Assembly (NCBI GenBank): GCA_030746435.1
Contig: JASLMV010000013.1
Location: 23,640-87,639 of the forward strand
Source: Gammaproteobacteria bacterium
Lineage (GTDB): Bacteria; Pseudomonadota; Gammaproteobacteria; Steroidobacterales; GCA-2729495
Length of the DNA: 64,000 nt
Reading direction: 5' to 3'
Shown here one piece after another: positions 35,968 to 44,781 of this stretch; within the stretch, counting starts at the first letter, position 1, and the number at the start of each line of letters is the position of its first letter. A program made the translations under genes and the position numbers. The notes under the pieces were generated by a model. That model had not been told where the DNA came from. It worked only from the letters and a program-made list of their open reading frames with translations, and did no database searches.

Positions 35968-37260
35968 TCAGGCGGCTTTGGGTGGACTCGTCGGATTGGG
36001 GTTTCCGATTCGAACCAAGTTGATGATATTTTCGCTCGTTTGCAGGATCTCAACAGGGTAATCGCCCAGTTTTAGTCCGGTCCCCTGTGCAGGGATTGTT
36101 TCGAGTTGTTCCAGGATCAGACCGTTGAGTGTTTTCGCGCCGTCGGTCGGCAGATGCCAGTTCATCATCCGGTTCAGGGAACGGATGTTCGCGCCTGCAT
36201 CGACCAGGAAACTGCTGGAGTCTGTGTCTGGTTTGACGTCGGCGTGCGATGGCATACCGTCACTCGCAAACTCGCCGACAATTTCTTCCAGTATGTCTTC
36301 CAGTGTCACCAGTCCCTGGATATCACCGTACTCGTCGACGACCAGTGCAGTGCGCCGCCGGTTGTGTTGAAACTGGACCAGTTGCCTGTGCAATGCCGTG
36401 CCTTCCGGAATGAAATACGGGTCTGCCATGATCTGCCGCAGCTTGCGGGCATCGAGGCTGTCCAGGTGGTCAGTGCCGATCAGGCGCCGCAGGTCCAGGA
36501 TTCCAAGAATGTTGTCGATACTGTCCTGGTATATCGGCAGCCGGGAATACATGCTGTCGCGGATCTGGCCGATGATATCGTTCCAGTCGTCGTCGAGATC
36601 GAGCCCTATAATTTCGTTATGCGGCACCATCACGTCATCGACTGTCATTTCCTCAAGTTCCAGGATGCCCTGTAGCATGCGGTGTCGTTTCCGCGGTAAC
36701 AGCGCGCCGGCCTCGTTAACGATGACCCTGAGTTCGTCAATGGTCAGGTTCTGCTGGTCCACGTCGTCAGGGCTGACGCCTATCAGTTTCAAAAGTGTGT
36801 TTGAGACCAGGTTGATAGCCCAAATCAATGGGAACGCAAGTTTCTGCAGCGGGTAATAGATATAACTCGCCGGCAGCGCCAGACGTTCCGGTTGCAGGGC
36901 GGCCAGCGTTTTCGGCATAACTTCTGCGAACACCAGGACCACAAGCGTGAACACGACGGTCGCGGCCGCAGATACCCATGCCGAGGGTCCGAACAACTTC
37001 AGGGCAATGGCACCGGCAATCATTGCCGCTGTGAAGTTGACAAGGTTATTGCCAAACAGGATAAGCGTAATAAGGCGGTCAGGGCGTTTAAGGAGCTGCT
37101 CGGCGAAGCGCGCGCCGCGGTGACCCGACCGCGCTTTGTGCCTTAGGCGGTAGCGGTTGAGGGCGACCAGGGCTGTTTCTGTGCCCGAGAAAAAAGCCGA
37201 TAAAGTTAGAAGTAAAAACAGGGTTCCGATTAAAAACCCTAGGGGGACATCGTCACTCAA
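35968..37260 (-). CDS. HlyC/CorC-family (CNNM-like) membrane protein
   Basis: 430 residues: an N-terminal DUF21 domain with about four membrane helices (GTLFLLLTLSAFFSGTETAL at the start), a CBS pair (about 205-330; VPHNEIIGLDLDD, VVDEYGDIQGLVTLEDILEEIVG) and a C-terminal CorC/HlyC domain. This is the YfjD/CorB arrangement linked to Mg2+ or Co2+ export. It stands between radA and ffh, next to ffh as yfjD/corB is in E. coli. Confidence 0.9.
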   Translation of the reverse strand: MSDDVPLGFLIGTLFLLLTLSAFFSGTETALVALNRYRLRHKARSGHRGARFAEQLLKRPDRLITLILFGNNLVNFTAAMIAGAIALKLFGPSAWVSAAATVVFTLVVLVFAEVMPKTLAALQPERLALPASYIYYPLQKLAFPLIWAINLVSNTLLKLIGVSPDDVDQQNLTIDELRVIVNEAGALLPRKRHRMLQGILELEEMTVDDVMVPHNEIIGLDLDDDWNDIIGQIRDSMYSRLPIYQDSIDNILGILDLRRLIGTDHLDSLDARKLRQIMADPYFIPEGTALHRQLVQFQHNRRRTALVVDEYGDIQGLVTLEDILEEIVGEFASDGMPSHADVKPDTDSSSFLVDAGANIRSLNRMMNWHLPTDGAKTLNGLILEQLETIPAQGTGLKLGDYPVEILQTSENIINLVRIGNPNPTSPPKAA

Positions 37261-37386
37261 GAGAGCGCCGCTCCTCTATGACCTTACACATGCCCAATTT
37301 GCCTAACCTTGCCCCGGTCTGTCAAGGATGCAGTTCGCGGGTTGCAAGGCTTTGTCGGCGGGGCTTTCGCAGACCGGGACAGCGGT

Positions 37387-37420
37387 TACAATGCGGTGGC
37401 CCCGGCCTGTTTGACAGGCC
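37387..37420 (+). promoter_or_regulatory. Candidate ffh promoter and leader hairpin
   Basis: TACAAT (37387-37392) is a good -10 element, though no convincing -35 lies upstream. A hairpin follows: GGCCTGT (37404-37410) with ACAGGCC (37414-37420), just ahead of the ffh ribosome-binding GGGAG. No other gene is in 37261-37441. Confidence 0.4.
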
Positions 37421-37441
37421 ATTGTTGCACGGGAGTTATTG

Positions 37442-38794
37442 ATGTTTTCGGGTTTAAGCTCACGATTAAGGCAGGTTTCGGGAAAGCTCCGCGGGCGCGG
37501 TCGCCTCACCGAAGACAACGTCAAGGATGCGGTACGCGACGTGCGTATGGCGCTCCTGGAGGCTGACGTCGCCTTGCCTGTCGTAAAAAGTTTTGTCACC
37601 CGGGTGCAGGAACGCGCCGTTGGCGCCGAGGTCACCCGTAGCCTGAGCCCCGGCCAGGTCTTTATAAAAATTCTAAACCAGGAATTAACCCAAACGCTGG
37701 GTGGCGACATGGCTGCGCTCGAGTTACGCCAGCAGCCCCCCGCTATTATTTTACTGGCCGGCCTGCAGGGCGCCGGCAAAACCACGACCGCCGCCAAACT
37801 TGCTGCGTACCTCGGGGGCACGCTGAACAAACGGGCGATGCTCGCCAGCCTCGACACAAGACGCCCGGCAGCGATGCTGCAGTTACAGCAACTGGCCGAG
37901 CGCATAGATGCGCCGTTTGTGCCCTTCGTGCAGGGGGACCAACCTGTAGACATCGCGCTTGCGGCCCTCGACGCGGCACGTAAGGGCATGATCGATGTGC
38001 TTATCCTGGATACCGCGGGACGTACCCAGCTCGAGACCGATTTGCTGGATGAATTGCGGGATATCCATGCGGCGACCCGGCCTGTGGAAACGTTGTTCGT
38101 CGTCGACAGCATGGCAGGCCAGGACGCCGTGAACGCTGCGCAGGCATTCGGCGAAGCGCTCGACCTGACCGGCGTCATTTTGACCAAAACGGATGGCGAT
38201 GCCCGCGGCGGAGCGGCGCTGTCGGTCAAGACCGTTACCGGCAAACCGATCAAGTTCATGGGCACGGGTGAGGATATCGATGCACTCGAAGTGTTCCACC
38301 CGGAGCGGATGGCGGGACGCATCCTCGGGATGGGTGATGTACTGGGGCTGGTCGAGGAAGTCGAGCAGAAGGTCGACCGTGAAAAAGCGGAAAAACTTGC
38401 AGGCAAGCTCAGGAAGGGCAAAGGCTTTGATCTGAGCGATATGCGTGACCAGCTTACCCAGATGCTTGAGATGGGCGATATGCAGGGCGTGCTCGAGAAA
38501 CTGCCCCTGCCGGGCAACGTCGATGCCGCTGCTTTGGCGAAAGGCATCGATACCCGTATGCTCCGCCGCCAGATTGCCATCATCAACTCCATGACCCCGG
38601 GCGAGCGCCGTTTCCCGAAGATTATCAACGGTTCGCGGAAGAAACGGATCGCGAACGGCGCAGGCTTGCAGATCCAGGACGTGAATCGGCTGATCAAGCA
38701 GCACACTCAGATGCAGAAAACCATGAAGAAGATGGGCAAGGGCGGCATGCAGAAAATGCTCCGCGGCGGCGGCGGACTGCCCCCGCCCCGCTGA
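37442..38794 (+). CDS. ffh: Signal recognition particle protein Ffh
   Basis: 450 residues. The NG domain has an N-terminal helix bundle, G1 GLQGAGKTTTAAK, DTAGRTQ, TKTDGDARGGAAL and GTGEDIDALEVF; the methionine-rich M domain (from about residue 300) ends with MKKMGKGGMQKML. With 4.5S RNA it targets nascent membrane proteins. ATG 37442 is used; a TTG lies one codon earlier. It opens the ffh-rpsP-rimM-trmD-rplS region. Confidence 0.96.
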   Translation: MFSGLSSRLRQVSGKLRGRGRLTEDNVKDAVRDVRMALLEADVALPVVKSFVTRVQERAVGAEVTRSLSPGQVFIKILNQELTQTLGGDMAALELRQQPPAIILLAGLQGAGKTTTAAKLAAYLGGTLNKRAMLASLDTRRPAAMLQLQQLAERIDAPFVPFVQGDQPVDIALAALDAARKGMIDVLILDTAGRTQLETDLLDELRDIHAATRPVETLFVVDSMAGQDAVNAAQAFGEALDLTGVILTKTDGDARGGAALSVKTVTGKPIKFMGTGEDIDALEVFHPERMAGRILGMGDVLGLVEEVEQKVDREKAEKLAGKLRKGKGFDLSDMRDQLTQMLEMGDMQGVLEKLPLPGNVDAAALAKGIDTRMLRRQIAIINSMTPGERRFPKIINGSRKKRIANGAGLQIQDVNRLIKQHTQMQKTMKKMGKGGMQKMLRGGGGLPPPR

Positions 38795-38899
38795 TCGAAA
38801 TAGGGGGGGTGCTGCAGGGCGGGAGCCCCGGATTCGGCCCGGGGCCCGAAAAAGGCCCGAAAAGGCCAAAGAATCAGGCACAGAAAAGCCTCTGGCGGG

Positions 38900-38927
38900 T
38901 TCACATCCGGCAAATTTCCAGTAGAAT
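38900..38927 (+). promoter_or_regulatory. Promoter for rpsP-rimM-trmD-rplS
   Basis: TTCACA (38900-38905) and TAGAAT (38922-38927) match the sigma-70 hexamers at five of six positions each, with a 16-base spacer. Transcription would start near 38934, just before the terminator-like hairpin at 38943. Confidence 0.6.
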
Positions 38928-38942
38928 TGCGCGGTTACAGAT

Positions 38943-38973
38943 CGGCGGAGCAGGCGTTCCGCCGAGTTTTTTT
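38943..38973 (+). terminator. Intrinsic terminator, possibly an attenuator in the rpsP leader
   Basis: CGGCGGA (38943-38949) pairs with TCCGCCG (38958-38964), followed by AG and seven T (38967-38973). It is 42 bases before rpsP. Because a good promoter lies upstream of it, it may control read-through into the operon rather than only end ffh transcripts. Confidence 0.75.
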
Positions 38974-39015
38974 AGTGTCTCGTATTTATCAGGACAGGTT
39001 TAGGAGCAGGAACAG

Positions 39016-39300
39016 ATGGTTACCATCCGTTTATCACGGGGCGGAGCCAAGAAGCGGCCGTTCTATCACATCGTTGTGACGGATCAGAGAAACCGCCGCG
39101 ACGGCCGTTACATCGAGCGACTCGGGTATTTCAACCCGATTGCTGTCGATGGCAAGGATCAGATTCGTATTGATATTCCGCGTGTTGATTACTGGATCGG
39201 GCAGGGTGCGCAGCCTTCTGATCGTGTCAGCACGTTACTCAAGGGTTACAGAAAAGGGCAGGGCATGGATGCAGCCCCGGACGCCGCGACGGACGCCTGA
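39016..39300 (+). CDS. rpsP: 30S ribosomal protein S16
   Basis: 94 residues. The core ([41 protein letters not shown]) is canonical; the C-terminus has a short acidic Ala/Asp tail. S16 stabilises the 5' domain of 16S rRNA. GGAGCAGGAACAG precedes the ATG. rimM follows after 26 bases. Confidence 0.98.
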   Translation: MVTIRLSRGGAKKRPFYHIVVTDQRNRRDGRYIERLGYFNPIAVDGKDQIRIDIPRVDYWIGQGAQPSDRVSTLLKGYRKGQGMDAAPDAATDA

Positions 39301-39326
39301 CACTAAGACCAGGCAGGACCCTGCCC

Positions 39327-39845
39327 ATGGAGCAGAACAAGTCTGCAGTGCTGGTTGGCAAAATTACCGGAGCGTATGGCGTTAAAGGCTGGCTAAAAGT
39401 CAGTTCTTTTACGGAGCCGCCCGAAAATATTTTTGGCTACAAGCCATGGCAACTGCGGAGTCGGGATTCGACACGCAAGGTGGAGTTGCTGGCCGGTAAG
39501 ACGCACAGCAAAGGATTGGTCGTCCAGCTCGACGGCGTCGATGACCGAGACAAAGCGGAACGGCTTAAAGGCATGGAGATTGTGGTGGAACGCAGTCAGT
39601 TGCCAACGCCCGCAGAAGGCCATTACTACTGGACTGACCTTGAAGGTCTGCAGGTGGAGACGGGTGACGGCAGGCAACTGGGTTATGTAGATCACCTTAT
39701 GGAAGCGGGCGCGGCAGATGTGATGGTGGTAACGGGCGACGAACGGCACCTCATCCCGTTTGTGCTAGACGATACCGTATTAAGCGTTGACCTTGCGACC
39801 GGCTGTATCCGGGTAAATTGGGACGCTGACAGGCAGGACGACTGA
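39327..39845 (+). CDS. rimM: Ribosome maturation factor RimM
   Basis: 172 residues: an N-terminal RimM barrel (VGKITGAYGVKGWLKVSSFTE) and a C-terminal PRC-barrel (YYWTDLEGLQVETGDGRQLG, ending near LIPFVLDDTVLSVDLATG). It assists maturation of the 30S head through S19. Normal length and place between rpsP and trmD; 16 bases to trmD. Confidence 0.96.
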   Translation: MEQNKSAVLVGKITGAYGVKGWLKVSSFTEPPENIFGYKPWQLRSRDSTRKVELLAGKTHSKGLVVQLDGVDDRDKAERLKGMEIVVERSQLPTPAEGHYYWTDLEGLQVETGDGRQLGYVDHLMEAGAADVMVVTGDERHLIPFVLDDTVLSVDLATGCIRVNWDADRQDD

Positions 39846-39861
39846 GCACAGGACAGGCTGG

Positions 39862-40626
39862 ATGAAAATACACGTCATCAGCCTGTTCCCGGAATTGATC
39901 CGGGACGCCTCACGTTACGGCGTGGGTGGCAGGGCGCTCGATAAAGCTTTGGTGAGCCTGGAATGCACATCGCCGCGAGACTACGCGACGGATGCTTACC
40001 AGACGGTAGATGACCGCCCTTATGGCGGGGGGCCGGGCATGGTGCTCAAAGTGGAGCCTATGACGGCGGCCATAGAGGATGCAAAAAAAGGTCTGCCTGC
40101 GGGCAGCCGGGTTGTTTTTCTGAGCCCGCAGGGCAGGGTCTTCAACCAGGAAGTGGCCCGTGAAATGGCCGAATTGCCCGGCTTTATGCTGGTTGCCGGG
40201 CGCTATGAAGGCTTTGACGAACGATTGATCGAGCGTCAGGCCGATGATGAATTATCGCTGGGTGATTTTATAGTCAGCGGCGGTGAAACGGCGGCGCTGG
40301 TCATTATGGATGCGGTAGTTCGGTTATTACCCGGCGTGTTGGGTGATGACGAATCGGCGGCCCAGGATTCGTTTTCGGATCAGTTGCTGGATTGTCCGCA
40401 TTACACGCGGCCGGAGGTTGTGGATGGCATGGAAGTGCCGAGTGTGCTCGTGCAGGGTAACCACGAGGCGATACGCAGGTGGCGCCTGAAACAGGCCCTC
40501 GGCAGAACATGGTCAAGAAGACCGGAGTTATTGGAACAACGGCAACTGACCGAGGATGAACAGATACTTTTGCAGGAGTATGTCGCAGAGTTCAAAGCTC
40601 GAAATGACAAGGCGGATACCCAGTAA
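39862..40626 (+). CDS. trmD: tRNA (guanine37-N1)-methyltransferase
   Basis: 254 residues of the SPOUT family. MKIHVISLFPELI begins the protein; DDRPYGGGPGMVLKVEPM, SPQGRVFNQ, GRYEGFDERLI and LSLGDFIVSGGETAALVIMDAVVRLLPGVLG form the knotted SAM site. It makes m1G37 next to the anticodon, preventing frameshifts. rplS follows 47 bases later. Confidence 0.97.
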   Translation: MKIHVISLFPELIRDASRYGVGGRALDKALVSLECTSPRDYATDAYQTVDDRPYGGGPGMVLKVEPMTAAIEDAKKGLPAGSRVVFLSPQGRVFNQEVAREMAELPGFMLVAGRYEGFDERLIERQADDELSLGDFIVSGGETAALVIMDAVVRLLPGVLGDDESAAQDSFSDQLLDCPHYTRPEVVDGMEVPSVLVQGNHEAIRRWRLKQALGRTWSRRPELLEQRQLTEDEQILLQEYVAEFKARNDKADTQ

Positions 40627-40673
40627 CAGATGTGTCGAACGGGGTTCGGTGCTAAAAAACAGGTGACAGGAAA

Positions 40674-41018
40674 ATGAGCAAGATCATTGAAGAACTTGAA
40701 CAGGCGCAGATGCAGCGCGAGGTTCCGGAGTTTGGCCCGGGCGATACGGTGGTTGTTCAGGTGCGGGTTCGTGAAGGCAGCCGCGAGCGTTTGCAGGCAT
40801 ACGAAGGTGTGGTCATTGCCAAGCGTAACCGCGGACTGAATTCTGCATTCACCGTACGGAAAATTTCTCATGGTGAAGGTGTCGAACGCGTGTTCCAGAC
40901 TTACAGTCCGGCTGTTGCCAGCATCGAGGTGAAGCGCCGCGGCGACGTAAGGCGCGCCAAGCTTTACTATTTGCGCGACCGCAGCGGCAAATCTGCCCGT
41001 ATCCGCGAGAAAATCTGA
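40674..41018 (+). CDS. rplS: 50S ribosomal protein L19
   Basis: 114 residues, full length, with [60 protein letters not shown] and a basic end. It forms a bridge between subunits. ACAGGAAA precedes the ATG. A short GACCCG/CGGGTC stem follows the stop without a T run, so read-through into the transporter genes is possible. Confidence 0.98.
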   Translation: MSKIIEELEQAQMQREVPEFGPGDTVVVQVRVREGSRERLQAYEGVVIAKRNRGLNSAFTVRKISHGEGVERVFQTYSPAVASIEVKRRGDVRRAKLYYLRDRSGKSARIREKI

Positions 41019-41046
41019 CCCGGTTTGGCCGGCACGGGTCGTCATA

Positions 41047-41937
41047 ATGGTCATCTGTAAGGCAGACTGCGCATATTCCAGGAGTTGGCAGACCCCTGCG
41101 CTCGGGGTAGTTTTGACCGTTATTTTTCTGACCGGTTGCAGTTCGGTCGTCTCCAGTGTCTCTGAGGATTTTTCTGCCAGCCTTTCGTCGGCCATGCTCA
41201 ACCAGGAGGACCCCGAACTGGTCCGCGAGGCGCTGCCGGCCTACATGCTATTGCTCGATAGCATGATCGATTCTTACCCCGATGACGTCGATACCCTGTC
41301 GGCGGGCGCCAAACTATATGCGGTTTACGGGGCGGCACTGGTAAACGAGCCGCATCGGGCCGCTGTCCTGACGAGCAGGGCACGTGAATACGGGGAGCGG
41401 GCGCTATGTTCGGCCGAGGAGAATGCCTGCGAGCTGGGCGGTCTGGATTTCGACAGCTACCTCGAGATCATTCATTCGATTGACGGCGACGATGTCGAGG
41501 CGCTCTACAGTTATAGCCTCGCAAACCTTGCGTGGATACGCGCAAACTCCCATGACTATGGCGCCCTGGCCGGCTTGCCGAAGGTAGAGGCTTCCCTGGA
41601 ACACATTATGGAGCTGCGTCCCGGGGAACTCGCTGCCAGTACCTGCATGTACCTCGGCATCCTGAATACCCTGCGGCCGGCGGCACTCGGCGGGGAACCG
41701 GATATCGGTCGAATGTGGTTCGAGCGCGGTATCCGGTTATCCGACGGTAATGATCTCAGTATCAAGGTCGAATACGCGCGTGGTTACGGGCGCCTTATAT
41801 ATAACCGGGAACTGCACGATCGCTTGTTGAACGAAGTATTGGCGGCCGATGTCAAACAATCAGACCTGACACTCTTTAATATGCTGGCCCAGGAACAGGC
41901 GGCCAAGTTACTTGAAAGTGCAGATGAATATTTTTAG
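41047..41937 (+). CDS. TatT-like TRAP transporter-associated lipoprotein
   Basis: 296 residues with a signal peptide ending in a lipobox (LTGC). The mature part is all helical with repeat-like segments and resembles the TatT component of TPR-protein-associated TRAP (TPAT) transporters first studied in Treponema. TatT forms a trimer that binds the solute receptor. It directly precedes the solute-binding and membrane genes, which supports the call. Its substrate is unknown. Confidence 0.75.
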   Translation: MVICKADCAYSRSWQTPALGVVLTVIFLTGCSSVVSSVSEDFSASLSSAMLNQEDPELVREALPAYMLLLDSMIDSYPDDVDTLSAGAKLYAVYGAALVNEPHRAAVLTSRAREYGERALCSAEENACELGGLDFDSYLEIIHSIDGDDVEALYSYSLANLAWIRANSHDYGALAGLPKVEASLEHIMELRPGELAASTCMYLGILNTLRPAALGGEPDIGRMWFERGIRLSDGNDLSIKVEYARGYGRLIYNRELHDRLLNEVLAADVKQSDLTLFNMLAQEQAAKLLESADEYF

Positions 41938-41959
41938 TGATACAGCATAAGTAAAGACA

Positions 41960-42994
41960 ATGCGTAAGTACCGACTGTTAAGCCTGCTGGCCGTGACCGG
42001 AATAATCTTGACGGGGCCGGTAAGTGCCGCCGTTTTAAAGATCGCCACGATTGCACCGGAAGGTTCCCAGTGGATGGAGGAACATCGCCGGGCCGCGAGC
42101 GCGATCAAGGAGCGCACGGAAGGCAGGGTCGTCCTGAAGTTTTATGGCGGCGGCGTAATGGGTAACTACAAGAAAGTCCTGCGCAAGATTCGTATCGGGC
42201 AACTGCAGGGGGCGGCATTCAGCACAAGTGGTTTAATCGAACGCTATCCCGATATCGTTTTATACGGCATGCCTTTCGTTTTCCGGTCGCAGGAGGAAGT
42301 CGATTACGTGCGCAGCCAGTTCGACGGGGAACTGATTGCCGGATTGCGGGAAGCGGGTTTCGTCAGTTTCGGCTTTGCCGGCGGTGGCTTTGCGAACTTT
42401 ATGAGCGGCCAGCCGGTGCGCACCCACGAAAATCTTCAGGGTAAGAAAATCTGGATCCCGGCAGGGGATGCCAATAGCTTTGCCGCGATGGAAAAAATGA
42501 ACCTGTCGCCGGTGGTGCTGCCATTATCGGATGTGCTGACCGGTTTGCAGACAGGCTTGCTGGATGTCATCGTCACGCCACCGTCGGCAGCTTTACTGCT
42601 GCAGTGGTACACGAAGGTGAAATATATTTCCCGTTTACCCGTCGCTTACACGATGGGTCTGATGGCTGTCGATGAGCGCGCCTTTGGGCGGCTCAGCGAA
42701 GCGGACCAGGCGGTTGTTGCGGAAGTTCTGACCGATACCTACGAGCGTTTGGACCTGATCAACCGGTTGGATAACGAGGAAGCGCAGGAGGCGTTGCTCG
42801 CAAACGGTCTGGAAATTGTCGACGTCAGCCAGGATGACGTGCCTTACTGGCGTTCAGTTGCAGACGAGGTTAATTCCCGTATCTGGCATGAACGTGCAAA
42901 TAATCCACAGCTGTACGATCGGTTGATGGAATCCTTACAAGTGTATCGAGCAGGCCAAACTAAGCGCGAATCGGTTGTGGATGCGGGCATGTGA
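41960..42994 (+). CDS. TRAP transporter solute-binding protein (DctP/TatP)
   Basis: 344 residues with a signal peptide (cut near PVSAAVLK). Typical DctP segments are visible: LKIATIAPEGSQWMEEHRRAA, a GGGVMGNYKKVLRKIRIGQLQGAAFSTSG stretch, MPFVFRSQEEVDYV and the GKKIWIPAGDANSFAAMEKMN ligand region. The usual carboxylate-binding Arg of DctP lies in a different context, so the ligand may not be a C4-dicarboxylate. It overlaps the next gene as GTGA. Confidence 0.88.
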   Translation: MRKYRLLSLLAVTGIILTGPVSAAVLKIATIAPEGSQWMEEHRRAASAIKERTEGRVVLKFYGGGVMGNYKKVLRKIRIGQLQGAAFSTSGLIERYPDIVLYGMPFVFRSQEEVDYVRSQFDGELIAGLREAGFVSFGFAGGGFANFMSGQPVRTHENLQGKKIWIPAGDANSFAAMEKMNLSPVVLPLSDVLTGLQTGLLDVIVTPPSAALLLQWYTKVKYISRLPVAYTMGLMAVDERAFGRLSEADQAVVAEVLTDTYERLDLINRLDNEEAQEALLANGLEIVDVSQDDVPYWRSVADEVNSRIWHERANNPQLYDRLMESLQVYRAGQTKRESVVDAGM

Positions 42995-43506
42995 CGCCGG
43001 CCAAAGACGCAAGGTCTTGGCTGCAAAAAGCGAGTACGCTCGGCCGGCTGCTTGAGAATCTGCTGTTAAGTGTCCTGCTGCTCGGCATGATCGGGCTGGC
43101 ATCGACACAAATACTGCTGCGCTGGAGCGGTTCCGGCAGCCTTGCCTGGGGCGACGAGGCGGTGCGCCTTATGGTCCTCTGGATCGCAATGATCGCTGGC
43201 ATCGCATCGGCTCGCGAAGACCGGCACATCTCCATCGAGGTCCTGCCACGGTTCTTGTCCGCCAAGGGCAGGGCGATAGCAGCCGTTGTCGTCGACCTGT
43301 TTACAGTGGCGGTATGCCTCGCGCTGGCCTGGTACGGCTATGAGATGGTCGCGCTCGCCTTCAAGTTTGATGACGTATTGCTGGACAGATTGCCGGCCTG
43401 GCCCTTTCAGGCTGTTATTCCGGTGGCGTTCCTGCTGATCGCCTACCGTTACGTGATCTGGACAATGCGGCGACTGCGCGTACTAGTCCAAGGGGAAGAT
43501 AGCTGA
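42991..43506 (+). CDS. TRAP transporter small permease (DctQ)
   Basis: 171 residues with four predicted membrane helices; the motif GDEAVRLMVLWIAMIAGIASAREDRHISIEVL is characteristic of the DctQ family. It starts at GTG 42991 inside the stop of the binding-protein gene and ends in TGATG shared with the large permease start, so all three are translationally coupled. Confidence 0.9.
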   Translation: MTPAKDARSWLQKASTLGRLLENLLLSVLLLGMIGLASTQILLRWSGSGSLAWGDEAVRLMVLWIAMIAGIASAREDRHISIEVLPRFLSAKGRAIAAVVVDLFTVAVCLALAWYGYEMVALAFKFDDVLLDRLPAWPFQAVIPVAFLLIAYRYVIWTMRRLRVLVQGEDS

Positions 43507-44762
43507 TGTTGCTCGGCATCGTCCTCATCATACTTGCGCTGTTGGGGGCTCCGCTGTTCGCAATCATTGCGGCGGGGGCCCTGATCAGTTTTACCGCACA
43601 AGACCTGTCGCAGGGCGTAGTGGTCCCGATCGAAATTTTCAGCATCGCCGAGATGCCGATTCTGCTGGCGATCCCCTTGTTTACCTTCGCCGGTTACATA
43701 CTGAGCGAAAGTCAGGCACCGGGTCGGCTGGTGCGCCTGACGCGCGCGGTGCTCGGGTGGATGCCAGGTGGGCTTGCGATTGTTTGTATAGGTGCGAGCG
43801 CCTTTTTTACTGCGTTCACGGGCGCCTCCGGCGTTACGATTATTGCGCTGGGCGCGATTCTCTATCCGGCACTTGCGCAATCCGGTTATCACGACAAGTT
43901 TAATCTCGGGCTGGTTACCGCGGGCGGCAGCCTGGGGCTTCTGTTTGCACCGTCACTGCCACTCATACTTTACGGCGTCGTCGCCGAGGTAAACATCGAC
44001 AGCCTGTTCGTTGCGGGCGTACTGCCCGGCATGTTGATGCTGGCAGCGTTGTCGGTTTACTCGTTGTGGGTTAACCGCCATACCCGGATACCACTCGCAC
44101 ACTTTTCCTGGCGGGAAGTTGGCAGTGCCATTATTGATTCGATCTGGGAGTTACCGTTGCCCATCGTGGTACTGGGGGGTATTTATTCGGGCCTGCTGGC
44201 GGTATCCGAAGCAGCGGCGGTAACCGCCGTTTACGTGTTCCTGGTGGAAGTTGTGATCCGGCGTGAGATTCCCCTCCTGAAATTGCCGGATATCATGCGC
44301 GAATCGATGGTCCTCGTGGGCGGCATCCTGCTCATCCTCGGCGCATCACTTGCTTCAACGAACTACGTCATCGACGCGGAGATTCCGCAACAGCTGATAG
44401 GTGTCGTTACGGAATACGTCGACGGTCGCATCAGCTTCCTGTTCCTGTTGCTGATTTTCTTGTTGATCCTGGGGGCATTCCTGGACATATTCTCGGCGCT
44501 GGTGCTCGTTGTGCCGCTGATACTGCCCGTCGCTGCGCAATTTGGCGTGGAACCGGTCCATCTGGGTATGATCTTTCTGGCGACGATGCAACTCGGTTAT
44601 TTGACACCACCGGTCGGGTTGAACCTGTTTATTGCGAGTTACCGCTTTCAGAAGTCGATCGTGACGGTTTACCTGGCGACCTTTCCGTTCCTGCTGATAC
44701 TGCTGGCAGCTGTGCTGGTGATAACGTTCTGGCCGGGGCTGTCGCTGGTACTTTTGGATTAA
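43506..44762 (+). CDS. TRAP transporter large permease (DctM)
   Basis: 418 residues and about 12 membrane helices. Family motifs: IPLFTFAGYILSES, GGLAIVCIGASAFFTAFTGASGVTIIALG, LGLLFAPSLPLILYG, GAFLDIFSALVLVVPLILPVA and LTPPVGLNLFIAS. It is the ion-coupled channel subunit and works with the small permease and the binding protein; uptake is usually driven by sodium. Confidence 0.93.
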   Translation: MLLGIVLIILALLGAPLFAIIAAGALISFTAQDLSQGVVVPIEIFSIAEMPILLAIPLFTFAGYILSESQAPGRLVRLTRAVLGWMPGGLAIVCIGASAFFTAFTGASGVTIIALGAILYPALAQSGYHDKFNLGLVTAGGSLGLLFAPSLPLILYGVVAEVNIDSLFVAGVLPGMLMLAALSVYSLWVNRHTRIPLAHFSWREVGSAIIDSIWELPLPIVVLGGIYSGLLAVSEAAAVTAVYVFLVEVVIRREIPLLKLPDIMRESMVLVGGILLILGASLASTNYVIDAEIPQQLIGVVTEYVDGRISFLFLLLIFLLILGAFLDIFSALVLVVPLILPVAAQFGVEPVHLGMIFLATMQLGYLTPPVGLNLFIASYRFQKSIVTVYLATFPFLLILLAAVLVITFWPGLSLVLLD

Positions 44763-44781
44763 GTCACGGGGGGCGCTGTAT

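Noticed and set aside
38795..38880. 4.5S RNA or another small RNA after ffh
   Set aside because: The G-rich run and GGGGC/GCCCC repeats can pair, but no SRP RNA tetraloop domain was seen.
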